From the NCBI RefSeq assembly GCF_947490095.1, contig NZ_CANLFS010000006.1:1-64000 (forward strand): 64,000 bases of DNA, read 5' to 3'. The notes below the pieces were generated by a model. It was not told where the DNA came from. It saw only the letters and a list, made by a program, of their open reading frames with translations, and searched no databases. Both the position numbers and the translations under genes were made by a program. How positions within the stretch are numbered: the stretch's first letter is position 1; each line of letters starts with the position of its first letter. The DNA comes from an uncultured Halomonas sp. (GTDB taxonomy: Bacteria > Pseudomonadota > Gammaproteobacteria > Pseudomonadales > Halomonadaceae). Of this stretch, positions 1 through 9,213 are shown piece by piece.

Positions 1-77
1 CTGGAAGCTGGAAGCTGGAAGCTGGAAGCTGGAAGCTGGAAGCTGGAAGCTGGAAGCTGGAAGCTGGAAGCTGGAAG
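1..77. repeat. 7-bp tandem repeat, 11 copies
   Basis: Eleven perfect, uninterrupted copies of CTGGAAG. The array touches the window edge, so its true left end is unknown. The reverse complement of the unit (CTTCCAG) reappears singly at about 115 and 151, around a small hairpin. A 7-bp unit in non-coding sequence is typical of a slippage-prone variable-number repeat. No open frame uses it here. Confidence 0.95.
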
Positions 78-133
78 ACAGCATGAACCCACCCGCATTG
101 GGGTCAAGGGGTTTCTTCCAGCTTCTCGCTTAA

Positions 134-175
134 GCCTGCGAAGCAGGCGTTCTTCCAGCTCCCGGCGCAGCCGGG
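134..175 (-). terminator. Two hairpins downstream of the SDR gene
   Basis: Directly after the SDR stop codon (minus strand) lies CCCGGC-TGC-GCCGGG (175-161). A second hairpin follows, GCCTGC-TTC-GCAGGC (148-134). The first begins one base past the stop and could end the SDR/acyl-CoA synthetase transcript, but no T-tract follows either stem. The second is flanked by GCTGGAAG, so it may belong to the adjoining repeat rather than to termination. Confidence 0.4.
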
Positions 176-943
176 TTATTGCATGCGGATGCCGCCGTCC
201 AGGCGAATCACCTCACCGTTAAGCATGGTATTGGTAATGATCTGCTCGGCCATGCGGGCAAACTCCTCGGGACGACCCAGGCGCTTGGGGAAGGGCACGG
301 CGGCGGCCAGGGCCTGGGCGGCCTCATCGGGGATCTCGCTCATCATGGGGGTCTCGAAGACGCCGGGGGCGATGGCCATCACCCGCACGCCGTGGCGCGA
401 CAGTTCCCGGGCCGCCGGCAGGCTCATGCCGACCACGCCGGCCTTGGAGGCGCTGTAGGCACACTGCCCCACCTGACCGTCGAAGGCGGCGATGGAGGCG
501 GTGTTGATGATGACCCCTCGCTCGCCGTCCTCGCCCGGCGCATTCTTCGCCATGGCGGCGGCGGCCAGGCGCATCACGTTGAAGGTCCCCACCAGATTGA
601 TCTGGATGGCCCGGTTATAGGCGTCCAGGTCGGCAGGATTGCCCTCGCGGTCGACCAGCTTGCCGACGCTGACGATGCCGGCACAGTGCACCACTCCGGC
701 GAGGCCACCCTGGCCGCCGAGTTCGACGGCGGCGTCCACCGCGGCCTGGATATCGTCACCCGAGGTGACATCGCCCCTCACCGCCCGGGCCGCTTCGCCC
801 AGGCGCTCGGCATGGGCATTGACGGCATCGCTCAGGTCGCAGAGCACGACGCGCCCCCCCGCCGCCACCAGGCGTTCGGCGGTGGCCGCCCCCAGCCCGG
901 AGGCGGCGCCGGTGATCAGAAAGGTACTGTCCTTGATGTACAT
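176..943 (-). CDS. SDR-family 3-hydroxyacyl-CoA dehydrogenase (HSD10-like)
   Basis: A 255-residue cytosolic short-chain dehydrogenase. Visible are the Rossmann motif TGAASGLG (11-18), Asp36 after beta-2, which favours NAD over NADP, Ser150, and the active site Tyr163-x3-Lys167 in YSASK. The sequence most resembles type-2 3-hydroxyacyl-CoA dehydrogenases, which oxidise 3-hydroxyacyl-CoA (or 3-hydroxy-2-methylbutyryl-CoA) to the ketoacyl-CoA. The ATG at 943 is preferred because GAGGAG (954-949) lies 5 nt upstream; a GTG at 949 overlaps that site. It lies 14 nt after the acyl-CoA synthetase stop, so the two are probably cotranscribed. The thiolase at 3520 would take its product. Exact chain preference is unknown. 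Confidence 0.85.
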   Translation of the reverse strand: MYIKDSTFLITGAASGLGAATAERLVAAGGRVVLCDLSDAVNAHAERLGEAARAVRGDVTSGDDIQAAVDAAVELGGQGGLAGVVHCAGIVSVGKLVDREGNPADLDAYNRAIQINLVGTFNVMRLAAAAMAKNAPGEDGERGVIINTASIAAFDGQVGQCAYSASKAGVVGMSLPAARELSRHGVRVMAIAPGVFETPMMSEIPDEAAQALAAAVPFPKRLGRPEEFARMAEQIITNTMLNGEVIRLDGGIRMQ

Positions 944-957
944 AGTCACTCCTCGAA

Positions 958-2622
958 TTATTCGCCTGGGGCCTTGTCCACGGCGTCGGCGCGCAGCTTG
1001 AAGCGTTGAATCTTGCCACTCGGGGTCTTGGGAAGCGCATCGACGAACTCGATCACCCGTGGAAAGGCGTGGGCCGAGAGACGCTCGCGTACCTGCTGGC
1101 GGATCTCGTCGGCCAGTTCATCGCTCGGCTCGAAGCCGTCGCGCAACACCACATAGGATTGAATGACCTCGCCGCGAATCTCGTCGGGCCGCCCCACCGC
1201 CGCCGACTCGGCCACGCTGGGATGGGTCATGACGCTATTCTCGACATCGGTGGGCCCGACCCGATAGCCGGCGGTGGTGATGATGTCGTCATCGCGACCG
1301 GCGAACTGGAAGGTGCCATCCGCGTTGCGGATCACCACATCACCGGTGAGATAGTACCCCTCGGCGAAGGGATGCTTCTCCTGCCAAGTGTAGCCGGGGA
1401 AGAAGAACGCCGGAGAGTTCGCGATATCCACCGCCAGCACTCCGGGCTCGCCGGGCGGCAACTCGTTGTACTCGGCGTCGAGAATCGCCAGGCAATAGCC
1501 CGGCATGGGCACCCCCATGCCGCCGGCGTGTTTGGGATGCTCGAGGGCCTGATGGTTATTGCAGGTCATGCCGGTTTCCGTCTGACCATAGTGGTCGGTC
1601 ACCGGACAGCCCAGGGAGCGCTCCACCCAGCTCACCACTTCGGTGTTGAGCGGTTCACCGGCGGAGCTGGCCACACGCAGCTCCAGGGTCTCATGGGCGT
1701 CGTCGAACAGGCCGGAGGCCTTCATCAGGCGATAGGCGGTGGGGGCGGCGGCAAAGTTGGTCAGGCGGTGCCGGCGCATGAACGCGAGCGCCCCCTCCGC
1801 CGTGAAACCTGCCTCGCAGAAGTGGGTGGTGGCGCCCAGCAGCAGCGGCCCGGTAATGGCGTAATAGAGCCCGTAGGCCCAGCCCGGATCGGCCATGTTC
1901 CAGAAGCGGTCGCTGTCGTCCAGGCCCACGGCCAGCTCCATGTAGAGGGCGAAGGCCGGCATGGCGGCAAGCGGTACCGCCACGCCCTTGGGCTTGCCCA
2001 CGGTGCCTGAGGTAAACATCTGCAGGAAGGGCGCCTCGCGGCCCAGGCGCGGTGGCTGGGTCTCGATCGGCGCATGCGCCAACGCCTGGTGCCAGTCGAC
2101 GTCATCGGGGTGATCGTCGCTGGGGCCACCGATGGCGAGCACCGGCGGGCACTGACTCACGCCGTCGAACTTGAGGCGGTTGGCATGGTCGGTAATCACC
2201 AGCCGGGTACCGGCGCGACCCAGGCGATAGTCCACGGAATCGGGGCCGAAGGCGGTAAACAGCGGCTGGTAGACGGCACCGATGCGCCAGGTGGCCAATA
2301 TCACCACCAGCAGCTCCGGTGAGCGCGGCAGCATGCAGGCGATGCGATCACCCACCCCCAGGCCACGCACCGCGAACCAGCCGGCGAGCCTGGCACTCTC
2401 GGCCTCGAGCTCGGCGTAGGTCATCCGGTTGACGTTGCCCTGGGTATCCTCGTGCACCAGGGCCAGCGCCTCTCCGCGCCCGGCCCGCAGGTGGCGGCCG
2501 CAGCAGGACTCGAAGGCATTGAACTTGCCATCTCGATGATCGTCGAGCCGGGCGATGACGTCATCGATGGAGAAATGTTCCAGGTAGTCGCGGTACTCGA
2601 CTCGGCGGGCTGGCGTGCTCAT
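958..2622 (-). CDS. AMP-forming acyl-CoA synthetase
   Basis: A 554-residue member of the ANL (adenylate-forming) superfamily that activates a carboxylate with ATP and CoA. The phosphate-binding motif TSGTVGKPKG is near residue 204. The YGQTETG adenine-binding motif, the YLTGD hinge region and the C-terminal PKTPSGKIQR with the catalytic lysine all follow in order. Overall it resembles the acetyl-CoA/medium-chain acyl-CoA synthetase branch rather than FadD. The start is supported by GAGGAC 5 nt upstream. It is the first gene of an operon with the SDR dehydrogenase, divergent from a TetR gene and a thiolase, which implies a peripheral fatty or branched acid degradation route. The substrate cannot be read from sequence. 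Confidence 0.88.
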   Translation of the reverse strand: MSTPARRVEYRDYLEHFSIDDVIARLDDHRDGKFNAFESCCGRHLRAGRGEALALVHEDTQGNVNRMTYAELEAESARLAGWFAVRGLGVGDRIACMLPRSPELLVVILATWRIGAVYQPLFTAFGPDSVDYRLGRAGTRLVITDHANRLKFDGVSQCPPVLAIGGPSDDHPDDVDWHQALAHAPIETQPPRLGREAPFLQMFTSGTVGKPKGVAVPLAAMPAFALYMELAVGLDDSDRFWNMADPGWAYGLYYAITGPLLLGATTHFCEAGFTAEGALAFMRRHRLTNFAAAPTAYRLMKASGLFDDAHETLELRVASSAGEPLNTEVVSWVERSLGCPVTDHYGQTETGMTCNNHQALEHPKHAGGMGVPMPGYCLAILDAEYNELPPGEPGVLAVDIANSPAFFFPGYTWQEKHPFAEGYYLTGDVVIRNADGTFQFAGRDDDIITTAGYRVGPTDVENSVMTHPSVAESAAVGRPDEIRGEVIQSYVVLRDGFEPSDELADEIRQQVRERLSAHAFPRVIEFVDALPKTPSGKIQRFKLRADAVDKAPGE

Positions 2623-2681
2623 GGGCTGTCCTCTTCAGATTATTTTGTGATTGTTATAATTTGTCGTTAACGTAAGCGTAA

Positions 2682-2710
2682 ACCTAACAAGCGCTAGGTC
2701 TAACCTAGCG
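2682..2710. promoter_or_regulatory. Candidate TetR operator upstream of acyl-CoA synthetase
   Basis: Two overlapping dyads lie 60-90 bp upstream of the synthetase start: ACCTAACAAGCGCTAGGT (2682-2699) and CGCTAGGT-CTA-ACCTAGCG (2692-2710, perfect 8-bp arms). The first closely matches, in inverted orientation, the sequence at 3387-3403 just upstream of the TetR gene. A TAACGTAAGCGTAAA stretch at 2668-2682 adjoins it. Shared sites at both ends of a TetR gene are the usual layout for a local autoregulating repressor. Confidence 0.55.
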
Positions 2711-2791
2711 AGTCGCGCCGCACAGGACAAGGGCAGGAGCAGAGAGAAGAACCTAGACGATGGTCGAGAAGGCGCCAAACAGGCGCCGAAT

Positions 2792-3382
2792 TCAACGAGT
2801 TGAGGTAGAGCGCGTGATCATGACAACCAGCTCATCGGCCAGTTCATCGGGGGTGCGTGTGCCATCCGGGTCATACCAGCGTACCGTCCAGTTGAGGGCC
2901 CCCATCACGAAACGCGAGACCAGGAAGCGATCGCCGTGGATGAGCCCAGTGGCCAGGGCGTCATCGATCACCTCCTCCCACAGCGACTCATAGGCGTCGC
3001 GCAGGTGACCGAGATGGGCCCGCGCCTCGGGGTCGAGCCGCCGCCACTCGTAAAGCGCCACCACATGGGCGTTACGATCGGTCAGCAGGGTCTCGAGATG
3101 AGCACGCGCCATGGCATGCAACCGTGACGATGCATGGCTGTCACAACGTGAGAGGGCCTCACGCGCGATGACCAGGGCATTCTCGGTGCCTTCTTCGATC
3201 ACCGCCGCCAGGATCTCCTGCTTGTCGCGAAAATGATGGAAGAGGCTGCCGGACTTGATACCCATCTCCTGGGCCAGCATGCGCACCGTGGTGCGATCGA
3301 AGCCCTCCTGGACGAACAGCTGGGCCGCCAGGCGCGTCAACTCCTTGCGACGGGGGGATGCATTCATTACATTCATCGGCAT
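2792..3382 (-). CDS. TetR-family transcriptional regulator
   Basis: A 196-residue regulator with an N-terminal TetR helix-turn-helix: RKELTRLAAQLFVQEGF, then the recognition region IKSGSLFHHFRDKQEIL at about 42-58. The C-terminal part is an all-helical ligand domain of the type found in fatty-acid-responsive regulators. It lies between the acyl-CoA synthetase/SDR operon and the thiolase, so it probably represses both and is released by an acyl-CoA; that is inference from position. No good ribosome binding site is visible. Internal ATGs at 3376 and 3367 are equally possible starts. Confidence 0.85.
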   Translation of the reverse strand: MPMNVMNASPRRKELTRLAAQLFVQEGFDRTTVRMLAQEMGIKSGSLFHHFRDKQEILAAVIEEGTENALVIAREALSRCDSHASSRLHAMARAHLETLLTDRNAHVVALYEWRRLDPEARAHLGHLRDAYESLWEEVIDDALATGLIHGDRFLVSRFVMGALNWTVRWYDPDGTRTPDELADELVVMITRSTSTR

Positions 3383-3386
3383 TTAC

Positions 3387-3403
3387 ACTAGCGCTTGCTT
3401 GGT
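3387..3403. promoter_or_regulatory. Candidate TetR operator between tetR and thiolase genes
   Basis: Reads ACTAGCGCTTGCTTGGT on the plus strand; its complement ACCAAGCAAGCGCTAGT aligns with ACCTAACAAGCGCTAGGT at 2682-2699. It sits 5 bp upstream of the tetR start and about 120 bp upstream of the thiolase, where a repressor could block both. Confidence 0.5.
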
Positions 3404-3519
3404 TGACCCTGAGAGAACCATAGCCCCGCCGATGGGTCAACGCGGCAGGGGAAACCGACAATCATAATGCCTACCACTGCGCGGCGACACACGAGCCGCC
3501 TACCCTCGGGAGAACTACC

Positions 3520-4707
3520 ATGAGCCAGCCCAACGATATCGTTTTTCTTTCCGCCGCCCGCACCCCCATGGGCGGCATGCTAGGCAGTCTCGCCGGCCTC
3601 ACCGCCCCCGAGCTCGGTGCCGTAGCCATCCGCGCCGCCATCGAGCGTGCCGGCATCGATGCCGGTAGCATCGATGAAGGCATCCTGGGCTGCGTACTGC
3701 CCGCCGGCGTCAAGCAAGGCCCGGCGCGTCAGGCCATGCGCCAGGCAGGCATTGCCGATGGCATCGGGGCCTCCACGGTCAACAAGCTGTGCGGCTCGGG
3801 CATGAAGGCCACCATGCTGGCCCACGACCTGATCCGCGCCGGCAGCGCCGAGGTCATGCTGGCGGGCGGCATGGAGTCCATGTCCAACGCCCCCCACGTG
3901 CTGCCCAAGGCTCGCACCGGCTACCGCCTGGGCCATGGTGAAATCAAGGATCACATGTTCCTCGATGGCCTCGAGGATGCCGAGACCGGCACGCTGATGG
4001 GCGTCTTCGCCCAGGACATCACCTCCCAGCGTGGCTATAGCCGCGAGCGCCTGGATGACTTCGCCATCGCCTCGCTGGAGCGCGCCATGGCGGCCACCAA
4101 CGCCGGCCACCTGGATGCCGAGATGGCCCCGGTGACCCTCACCAGCCGCAAGGGCGAGAGCGTGGTCAGCCACGATGAACAGCCCTTTCAGGCCAAACTC
4201 GACAAGATCCGCTCGCTGCGGCCCGCATTCGCCAAGGAAGGCACCATCACCGCGGCCAACTCAAGCTCCATCTCCGACGGGGCATCCGCCCTGATCCTGG
4301 CGAGCTCTGCCGCCGCCGAAGGCCTCGGCGCCAAGCCCCTGGCACGCATGCTGGGGCACAGCACCCATTCCATGCATCCCAGCGAATTCACCATCGCCCC
4401 GGTGGGCGCCATCGACAAGCTATTGAAGAAGCTCGACTGGCGCGTGGATGACGTCGACCTGTTCGAGATCAACGAGGCGTTCGCCGTGGTGACGCTGCTG
4501 GCCATGGACGGACTCGACATCCCCCACGACAAGGTCAATGTCTTCGGCGGCGCCTGCGCCCAGGGCCATCCCATCGGCTCTACCGGTTCGCGCATCATCG
4601 CGACCCTGATCCATGCCCTGCGCACCCGGGGTGGCAAGCGTGGCATCGCCAGCCTGTGCATCGGCGGCGGCGAGGCCACGGCGGTAGCCGTCGAGCTGGT
4701 CGATTAA
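3520..4707 (+). CDS. Thiolase (acetyl-CoA C-acyltransferase)
   Basis: A 395-residue thiolase of normal length. The nucleophile Cys91 is in NKLCGSGMKA, followed by the NEAFA loop, the GGACAQGHPIGSTGSR loop with the catalytic His near 353, and the C-terminal CIGGGEA with the second catalytic Cys. It cleaves 3-ketoacyl-CoA with CoA, or condenses two acetyl-CoA. GGGAG lies 7 nt before the ATG. It is divergent from the TetR gene. With the SDR dehydrogenase it supplies the last two beta-oxidation-like steps. Acyl-CoA dehydrogenase and hydratase genes are not here and must lie elsewhere. Confidence 0.92.
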   Translation: MSQPNDIVFLSAARTPMGGMLGSLAGLTAPELGAVAIRAAIERAGIDAGSIDEGILGCVLPAGVKQGPARQAMRQAGIADGIGASTVNKLCGSGMKATMLAHDLIRAGSAEVMLAGGMESMSNAPHVLPKARTGYRLGHGEIKDHMFLDGLEDAETGTLMGVFAQDITSQRGYSRERLDDFAIASLERAMAATNAGHLDAEMAPVTLTSRKGESVVSHDEQPFQAKLDKIRSLRPAFAKEGTITAANSSSISDGASALILASSAAAEGLGAKPLARMLGHSTHSMHPSEFTIAPVGAIDKLLKKLDWRVDDVDLFEINEAFAVVTLLAMDGLDIPHDKVNVFGGACAQGHPIGSTGSRIIATLIHALRTRGGKRGIASLCIGGGEATAVAVELVD

Positions 4708-4760
4708 GGGCTCTCGCTAAAGGGCTCTCGCTAGACGCTACGAGTTTCCCGGACCCGAAG

Positions 4761-4784
4761 CCGCCCATCGGGAAGGATGGGCGG
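4761..4784 (+). terminator. Hairpin after the thiolase gene
   Basis: An 8-bp perfect stem, CCGCCCAT / ATGGGCGG, with an 8-nt loop lies 53 bp past the thiolase stop. Only TCTT follows, so it is a weak intrinsic terminator. An ATG at 4777 lies inside its right arm, which is why the downstream transporter is not started there. Confidence 0.45.
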
Positions 4785-4821
4785 TCTTGCGTCGGACCCG
4801 CTTCCCGGTGAAGATCGAGCA

Positions 4822-6045
4822 ATGTCTGCCTCCCTCCTGCGGCGCTACCCGCTGCCTGTCATCGTGCTGGCCCAGCTGTTCGGCACATCGCTATGGTTCT
4901 CCGTCAACGGCGTGGGGGCCTCCCTGTCGCACTCTCTGGGCCTCTCCGAGGCCGACCTGGGCCACCTGACCCTGGCCGTGCAAGCCGGCTTTATCGGCGG
5001 CACCCTGTTGATCGCCACCACCGGCCTGGCCGATCGCTTTCACGCCAGCCGCATCTTCGCCGTCTCCAGTCTTGCCGGCGCCCTCACTAATGCCGGCTTC
5101 GTGCTGGTGGCCGATCATATGACTCTGGCGCTCACCCTGCGCCTGCTGACCGGAGTGTGCCTCGCCGGCATCTATCCGCTGGGCATGAAGCTGGTGATCG
5201 GCTGGACGCCGAAACACACCGGGGCGGCCCTGGCCTGGCTGGTCGGCATGCTGACCCTGGGCACTGCCCTGCCCCATCTATTGCGAGGCTCCACCGTCGG
5301 CCTGCCCTGGGAGTGGCCGCTACTGGGGGCGACATTCCTGGCGCTGGGCGGCGGTGGCCTGATCCTGCTCCTCGGCGACGGCCCACACCTGCCCCCTTCA
5401 AGCGGCAAGGCGCGATTGACCGAGGGACTGGCGGCGCTTCGCGAGGCACGCTTTCGCGCCGTGGCCGGGGGCTATTTCGGCCACTGCTGGGAGCTCTATG
5501 CCCTATGGACGCTGACCCCCTTCCTGGTCGCCCGGGAGGTGGAACGCCTCGGCGCCTCCCCCGCCTGGGTTCCCTGGCTGTCGTTCGGTGTCATCGCCCT
5601 GGGGCTTGGCGGCTGCGTGGGCGGCGGGCAGCTGAGTCGACGACTCGGCAGCCTGCGAGTGGCACGCTGGGCGCTGGTTGCCTCCGGGCTGATCTGCCTG
5701 ATCTACCCGCTGGCAACCTGGCTGCCGCCATGGTGGCTGCTGGCCCTCCTGGCCCTGTGGGGGCTCAGCGTGATCGCCGATTCCCCGCAATTCTCGGCGC
5801 TGGCCGCGGCCAGTGCTCCTCGTGAGCGAGTCGGCTCGACCCTGGCGGTCATGAACGCCGTGGGCTTCGCCCTCACCCTCCCCGCCATCTCATTGACCAC
5901 CACCCTATGGGCGCAGCAAGGCGCCTGGGTCGTGTGGTGGCTGCTGCCGGGGCCATTGCTGGGCCTGTGGGCGATGCGACGCCTGGCCGTCCACGAGGCC
6001 TCACCCACCATGGATAACGAAAGACGCGAAAGCCGATCAACATAG
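4822..6045 (+). CDS. MFS transporter
   Basis: About 407 residues with twelve predicted hydrophobic segments, opening with RYPLPVIVLAQLFGTSLWFSVNG, a conserved start for a small MFS family of unknown substrate. The loop 2-3 sequence ADRFHASR is a degenerate MFS signature. An upstream in-frame ATG (4777) was rejected because it lies in the hairpin after the thiolase gene. GGTGAAG lies about 8 nt before the chosen ATG. No partner gene points to a substrate. Confidence 0.8.
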   Translation: MSASLLRRYPLPVIVLAQLFGTSLWFSVNGVGASLSHSLGLSEADLGHLTLAVQAGFIGGTLLIATTGLADRFHASRIFAVSSLAGALTNAGFVLVADHMTLALTLRLLTGVCLAGIYPLGMKLVIGWTPKHTGAALAWLVGMLTLGTALPHLLRGSTVGLPWEWPLLGATFLALGGGGLILLLGDGPHLPPSSGKARLTEGLAALREARFRAVAGGYFGHCWELYALWTLTPFLVAREVERLGASPAWVPWLSFGVIALGLGGCVGGGQLSRRLGSLRVARWALVASGLICLIYPLATWLPPWWLLALLALWGLSVIADSPQFSALAAASAPRERVGSTLAVMNAVGFALTLPAISLTTTLWAQQGAWVVWWLLPGPLLGLWAMRRLAVHEASPTMDNERRESRST

Positions 6046-6170
6046 CGCCGCGCGCCGTGGGGAGCGGTTATCCATGTGGGCCAGGCGCACCTGAAAAGCC
6101 GCAAGGGTATCCGCCTGCCCCTCATCTCATCGGTGCTTTCGCATTGGACGGAGGTTGACGCGGATTGTCG

Positions 6171-6908
6171 CTAAAGCAGCAGCCCCAGGGCCGCCAGGGT
6201 GCAGAGGGAAAGCGAGGCCCCCTGCAGCAGGCGACGATTACAGCGATGGGCAACATGATTGGCAACCCAGATACCGAACAACACCGCCGGCACGAAGCTC
6301 AAGGCCATACCTAGATGCCAGACAGAGACCCGCCCCACCAACGCCAGCGTGAACAGGGTCAGCAGCGACGTCACCACGAAGAAGGCCGAGAGGGTTCCGC
6401 GCAGGCGATCCGGAGAGAAACCGTGCAGCAGCAGCACCATGGGCGGCCCACCGATGCCCGCTACGGTACCGAAGATACCGGAGAAGATACCGGCTCCGAA
6501 CAGAGTGCCGCGGTTGACCGGCAGCCGCAATCGAAACAGGGTCACCGCGACGGTAAACAGCACGCTGCCGGCGATCAGTTTTTCCACTATGGCCATCGGA
6601 GCTGCCAGCAGCAGCCAGGCCCCCAGCGCATTGCCGGGCAGGCGACCTACCAGGGCGGAGCCTATCTCGCCGAGCCGCACCTCATGGCGATAGTAACGCA
6701 GGGTCAACAGAGAAACGGTAAAGCCAAACAGCACCAATACCACCGGCACCAGGCGTGGCTCCAGCATCAACAACAGTGGCGCCCCTACCACCGCCAGACC
6801 GAAGCCTGTAGCACGCTGTACGAAGGCCCCGAGGGCCAGCACCAGGGCACAGCCTAGCCAGGTGGCGGCATTCATCTCGAATCCGCCGGGCCATCCCCAT
6901 TCAGCCAT
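6171..6908 (-). CDS. TauE/SafE-family membrane protein
   Basis: A 245-residue inner-membrane protein with about seven to eight hydrophobic helices. The glycine-rich repeats RATGFGLAVVGAPLL (near 30) and GTVAGIGGPPMVLLL (near 150) are the duplicated signature of the TauE/SafE (DUF81) family, often assigned to export of sulfite or organosulfonates. The ATG at 6908 overlaps the stop of the upstream MFS gene by 8 nt (ATGGCTGA), suggesting translational coupling. A start at 6875 is also possible. Substrate unknown. Confidence 0.8.
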   Translation of the reverse strand: MAEWGWPGGFEMNAATWLGCALVLALGAFVQRATGFGLAVVGAPLLLMLEPRLVPVVLVLFGFTVSLLTLRYYRHEVRLGEIGSALVGRLPGNALGAWLLLAAPMAIVEKLIAGSVLFTVAVTLFRLRLPVNRGTLFGAGIFSGIFGTVAGIGGPPMVLLLHGFSPDRLRGTLSAFFVVTSLLTLFTLALVGRVSVWHLGMALSFVPAVLFGIWVANHVAHRCNRRLLQGASLSLCTLAALGLLL

Positions 6909-8109
6909 GTTCCAGCCGCCCCTCTTCCCCTTCTTCCGGCATGCCCGCCAACACGCGAATCCCCAGGTTCGCCAGCAGCGTGGCGCCGAGCATGGTGCCC
7001 ACCATGGGCCAGGCGCTGTCGATCTCGAAGGCACCGACCAGCACCCCGGACAGCGCACCGCAGGAGAACTGGATACTCCCCTGCAGGGCCGCCGCCGTGG
7101 CACTCATGTGCGGGAAGCGGTCGAGCAGCGAGGTAATGGCATTGGGTGCCACCAGGCCGATGGTGCTCGCAAACAGCATGATCAACGGCACCATGGTGGC
7201 GAGCGACTCCAGGCCCGTGGCCACCACCAGCGCGAGGGCAATCCCCGCCCCCAGCTGGATGCCCAGGCCCAAACGCAGGTTCTGCAACGGCGTATAGCGT
7301 CTCAGCAGGCGAATATTGAGCCGATTGGAGGCCACCATGGCCAGGACGTTGACGCCGAACACCAGCGGATAGAACGACGGCGTCAGGGCGAAGTGCTCCA
7401 GATAGAGAAACGGTGAGGCGGTGACGAAGGCAAACAGGCCGGCAAATGTCATGGATGCCGCGGTGATAAAGCCCATGGCGCGCCGGTCGCGCAGCACGCT
7501 GGCATAGTTACCCAGCATCTGGCGTGGCGAGGTAGTGGTCTCGGCAGGGGCTCGCGTCTCGGGCAGCCGGGTGCCAAGCAGCCACATCAAGAACCCCGCA
7601 TAGACGGCGAGGAAGACGAAGATCAGCCACCAGTCGGCCAGATAGAGCAAGCCGCTGCCCACTACCGGCGCTGCCAGCGGCGCCATCAACATGATGATCG
7701 CCATGGTCGACATCACCTTGGCCGCCTCGCGGCCGTGGAAGCAGTCGCGCACGATGGCCGCCGAATTGACCACGGTGGCCCCGCCACCCAGGGCCTGGAC
7801 GAAGCGCCACGCCAGCAGCTCAGGCAGCGACCCCACGCTGGTAATCACCAGGCTGGCGAGCAGAAACACCACCAGTCCGCCGAGCAGCACCGGCTTGCGG
7901 CCCACCCGGTCGGAGACGGGACCGAAGATCAGCTGGCCCAGGGCAAAGCCCGCCAGGAAGGCGGAAAGCGAAAGCTCGGTGTGGTGAATGCTGGCACCCA
8001 CGTCTTCCGCCAGGGCGGCCATCGCTGGCAGATAGGCATCGATGGCGAAGGGAGCCAGGGCAGTGTTGGCCGCCACCAGCAGCGCCAGGCGTTGGGGATT
8101 GAGCGTCAA
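6901..8109 (-). CDS. MFS drug-efflux transporter, Bcr/CflA family
   Basis: A 402-residue proton-driven exporter. The motif A sequence GPVSDRVGRKPVLLGG (about 63-78) and the RFVQALGGG motif near 103 mark the drug:H+ antiporter group, and the N-terminus (ALLVAANTALAPFAIDAYLPA) fits the Bcr/CflA subfamily. The start is TTG at 8109 with GAGGAG 5 nt upstream. It overlaps the TauE/SafE gene by 8 nt, so the two likely form a two-gene export operon. Likely role is efflux of small toxic compounds. Confidence 0.87.
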   Translation of the reverse strand: MTLNPQRLALLVAANTALAPFAIDAYLPAMAALAEDVGASIHHTELSLSAFLAGFALGQLIFGPVSDRVGRKPVLLGGLVVFLLASLVITSVGSLPELLAWRFVQALGGGATVVNSAAIVRDCFHGREAAKVMSTMAIIMLMAPLAAPVVGSGLLYLADWWLIFVFLAVYAGFLMWLLGTRLPETRAPAETTTSPRQMLGNYASVLRDRRAMGFITAASMTFAGLFAFVTASPFLYLEHFALTPSFYPLVFGVNVLAMVASNRLNIRLLRRYTPLQNLRLGLGIQLGAGIALALVVATGLESLATMVPLIMLFASTIGLVAPNAITSLLDRFPHMSATAAALQGSIQFSCGALSGVLVGAFEIDSAWPMVGTMLGATLLANLGIRVLAGMPEEGEEGRLEHG

Positions 8110-8243
8110 GGCGACTCCTCGCGGATTGCATGGGACATTTTAATAGCCTGCAAATGATACCCGATTATCCCTACCCTTGCCGGGCGCTGTTCCCTCCCCG
8201 GCTGGCTTGCTAAAGTGGGAATCCGATTCACGGAGGAGCCCAC

Positions 8244-9182
8244 ATGGCCGATAACCTGCTAGCACAACTCAAGAAAATGACCACGGTGGTGGCCGACACT
8301 GGCGATATCGACGCCATTCGCCGCTTCCAGCCCAGCGACGCTACCACCAACCCCTCGCTGATCCTGCAGGCAGCACAACAGGAGGCACGTCGCCAGCGTC
8401 TGGCCGAGATCGCCCGGGCGGCCACCGATCTCGACGATGCCCTGGACGCCGTGGCGGTGGAGATCGGCAGCGAGATCAGTGAGCTGGTACCGGGCTATGT
8501 CTCCACCGAAGTGAGCGCACGCCTGTCCTTCGATACCGACGCCACCCTGGCCCGGGCCCACTCGCTGATCGAGCGCTACGCCCGCCACGGCGTGGGCCCC
8601 GAACGCATCCTGATCAAGGTAGCCGCCACCTGGGAAGGTATCCGCGCCGCCCGCCAGCTCGAGCGCGAGGGCATCCATACCAACCTTACCCTGCTGTTCA
8701 GCTTTGCCCAGGCTCAGGCCTGCGCCGATGCCGGCGTCACGCTGATATCGCCCTTCGTGGGGCGCATCCTGGACTGGCACAAGGCACAACAGCCGGAGGC
8801 CGACTTCAGCGGCGACAATGACCCTGGCGTACGCTCGGTAAAGCACATCTTCGACCACTACAAGGGCCACGGCTACCAGACCATCGTGATGGGCGCCAGC
8901 TTCCGCAATAGCGGCGAGATCCTCGCCCTGGCCGGCTGCGACCGCCTGACCATCTCCCCGGCCCTGCTCGCGGAGCTCGCCGAGAGCCAGGGCACCCTGG
9001 AGAGACGGCTGACGCCTCAGGGTGCCGAAACACGCCCCCCGGAGCCGCTGGACGAAGCGGAATTCCGCTGGGCCTTCAACGAGGACGCCATGGCCACCGA
9101 AAAGCTGGCCGAGGGAATTCGCAAGTTCATGGGCGACCAGCGCAAGCTGGAAGGCCTGCTGAGCGAGTTAAGAAAGGGCTAG
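8244..9182 (+). CDS. tal: Transaldolase
   Basis: A 312-residue cytosolic pentose phosphate enzyme that moves a dihydroxyacetone unit between sedoheptulose-7-phosphate and glyceraldehyde-3-phosphate. The Schiff-base lysine is Lys125 in [11 protein letters not shown]. The DATTNPSLI motif (32-40) and [18 protein letters not shown] are full-length matches to the TalB class. GGAGGAG lies 6 nt before the ATG. It is transcribed away from the MFS gene and towards the STAS/phosphatase/mlaA group, a gene order recalled from Pseudomonas aeruginosa. Confidence 0.95.
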   Translation: MADNLLAQLKKMTTVVADTGDIDAIRRFQPSDATTNPSLILQAAQQEARRQRLAEIARAATDLDDALDAVAVEIGSEISELVPGYVSTEVSARLSFDTDATLARAHSLIERYARHGVGPERILIKVAATWEGIRAARQLEREGIHTNLTLLFSFAQAQACADAGVTLISPFVGRILDWHKAQQPEADFSGDNDPGVRSVKHIFDHYKGHGYQTIVMGASFRNSGEILALAGCDRLTISPALLAELAESQGTLERRLTPQGAETRPPEPLDEAEFRWAFNEDAMATEKLAEGIRKFMGDQRKLEGLLSELRKG

Positions 9183-9213
9183 CCTGCAGGCGCGGCTACT
9201 CATTACGGGGCGC

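Noticed and set aside
4777..4821. Upstream ATG for the MFS transporter
   Set aside because: It lies in the hairpin after the thiolase gene; the later ATG fits the family start.
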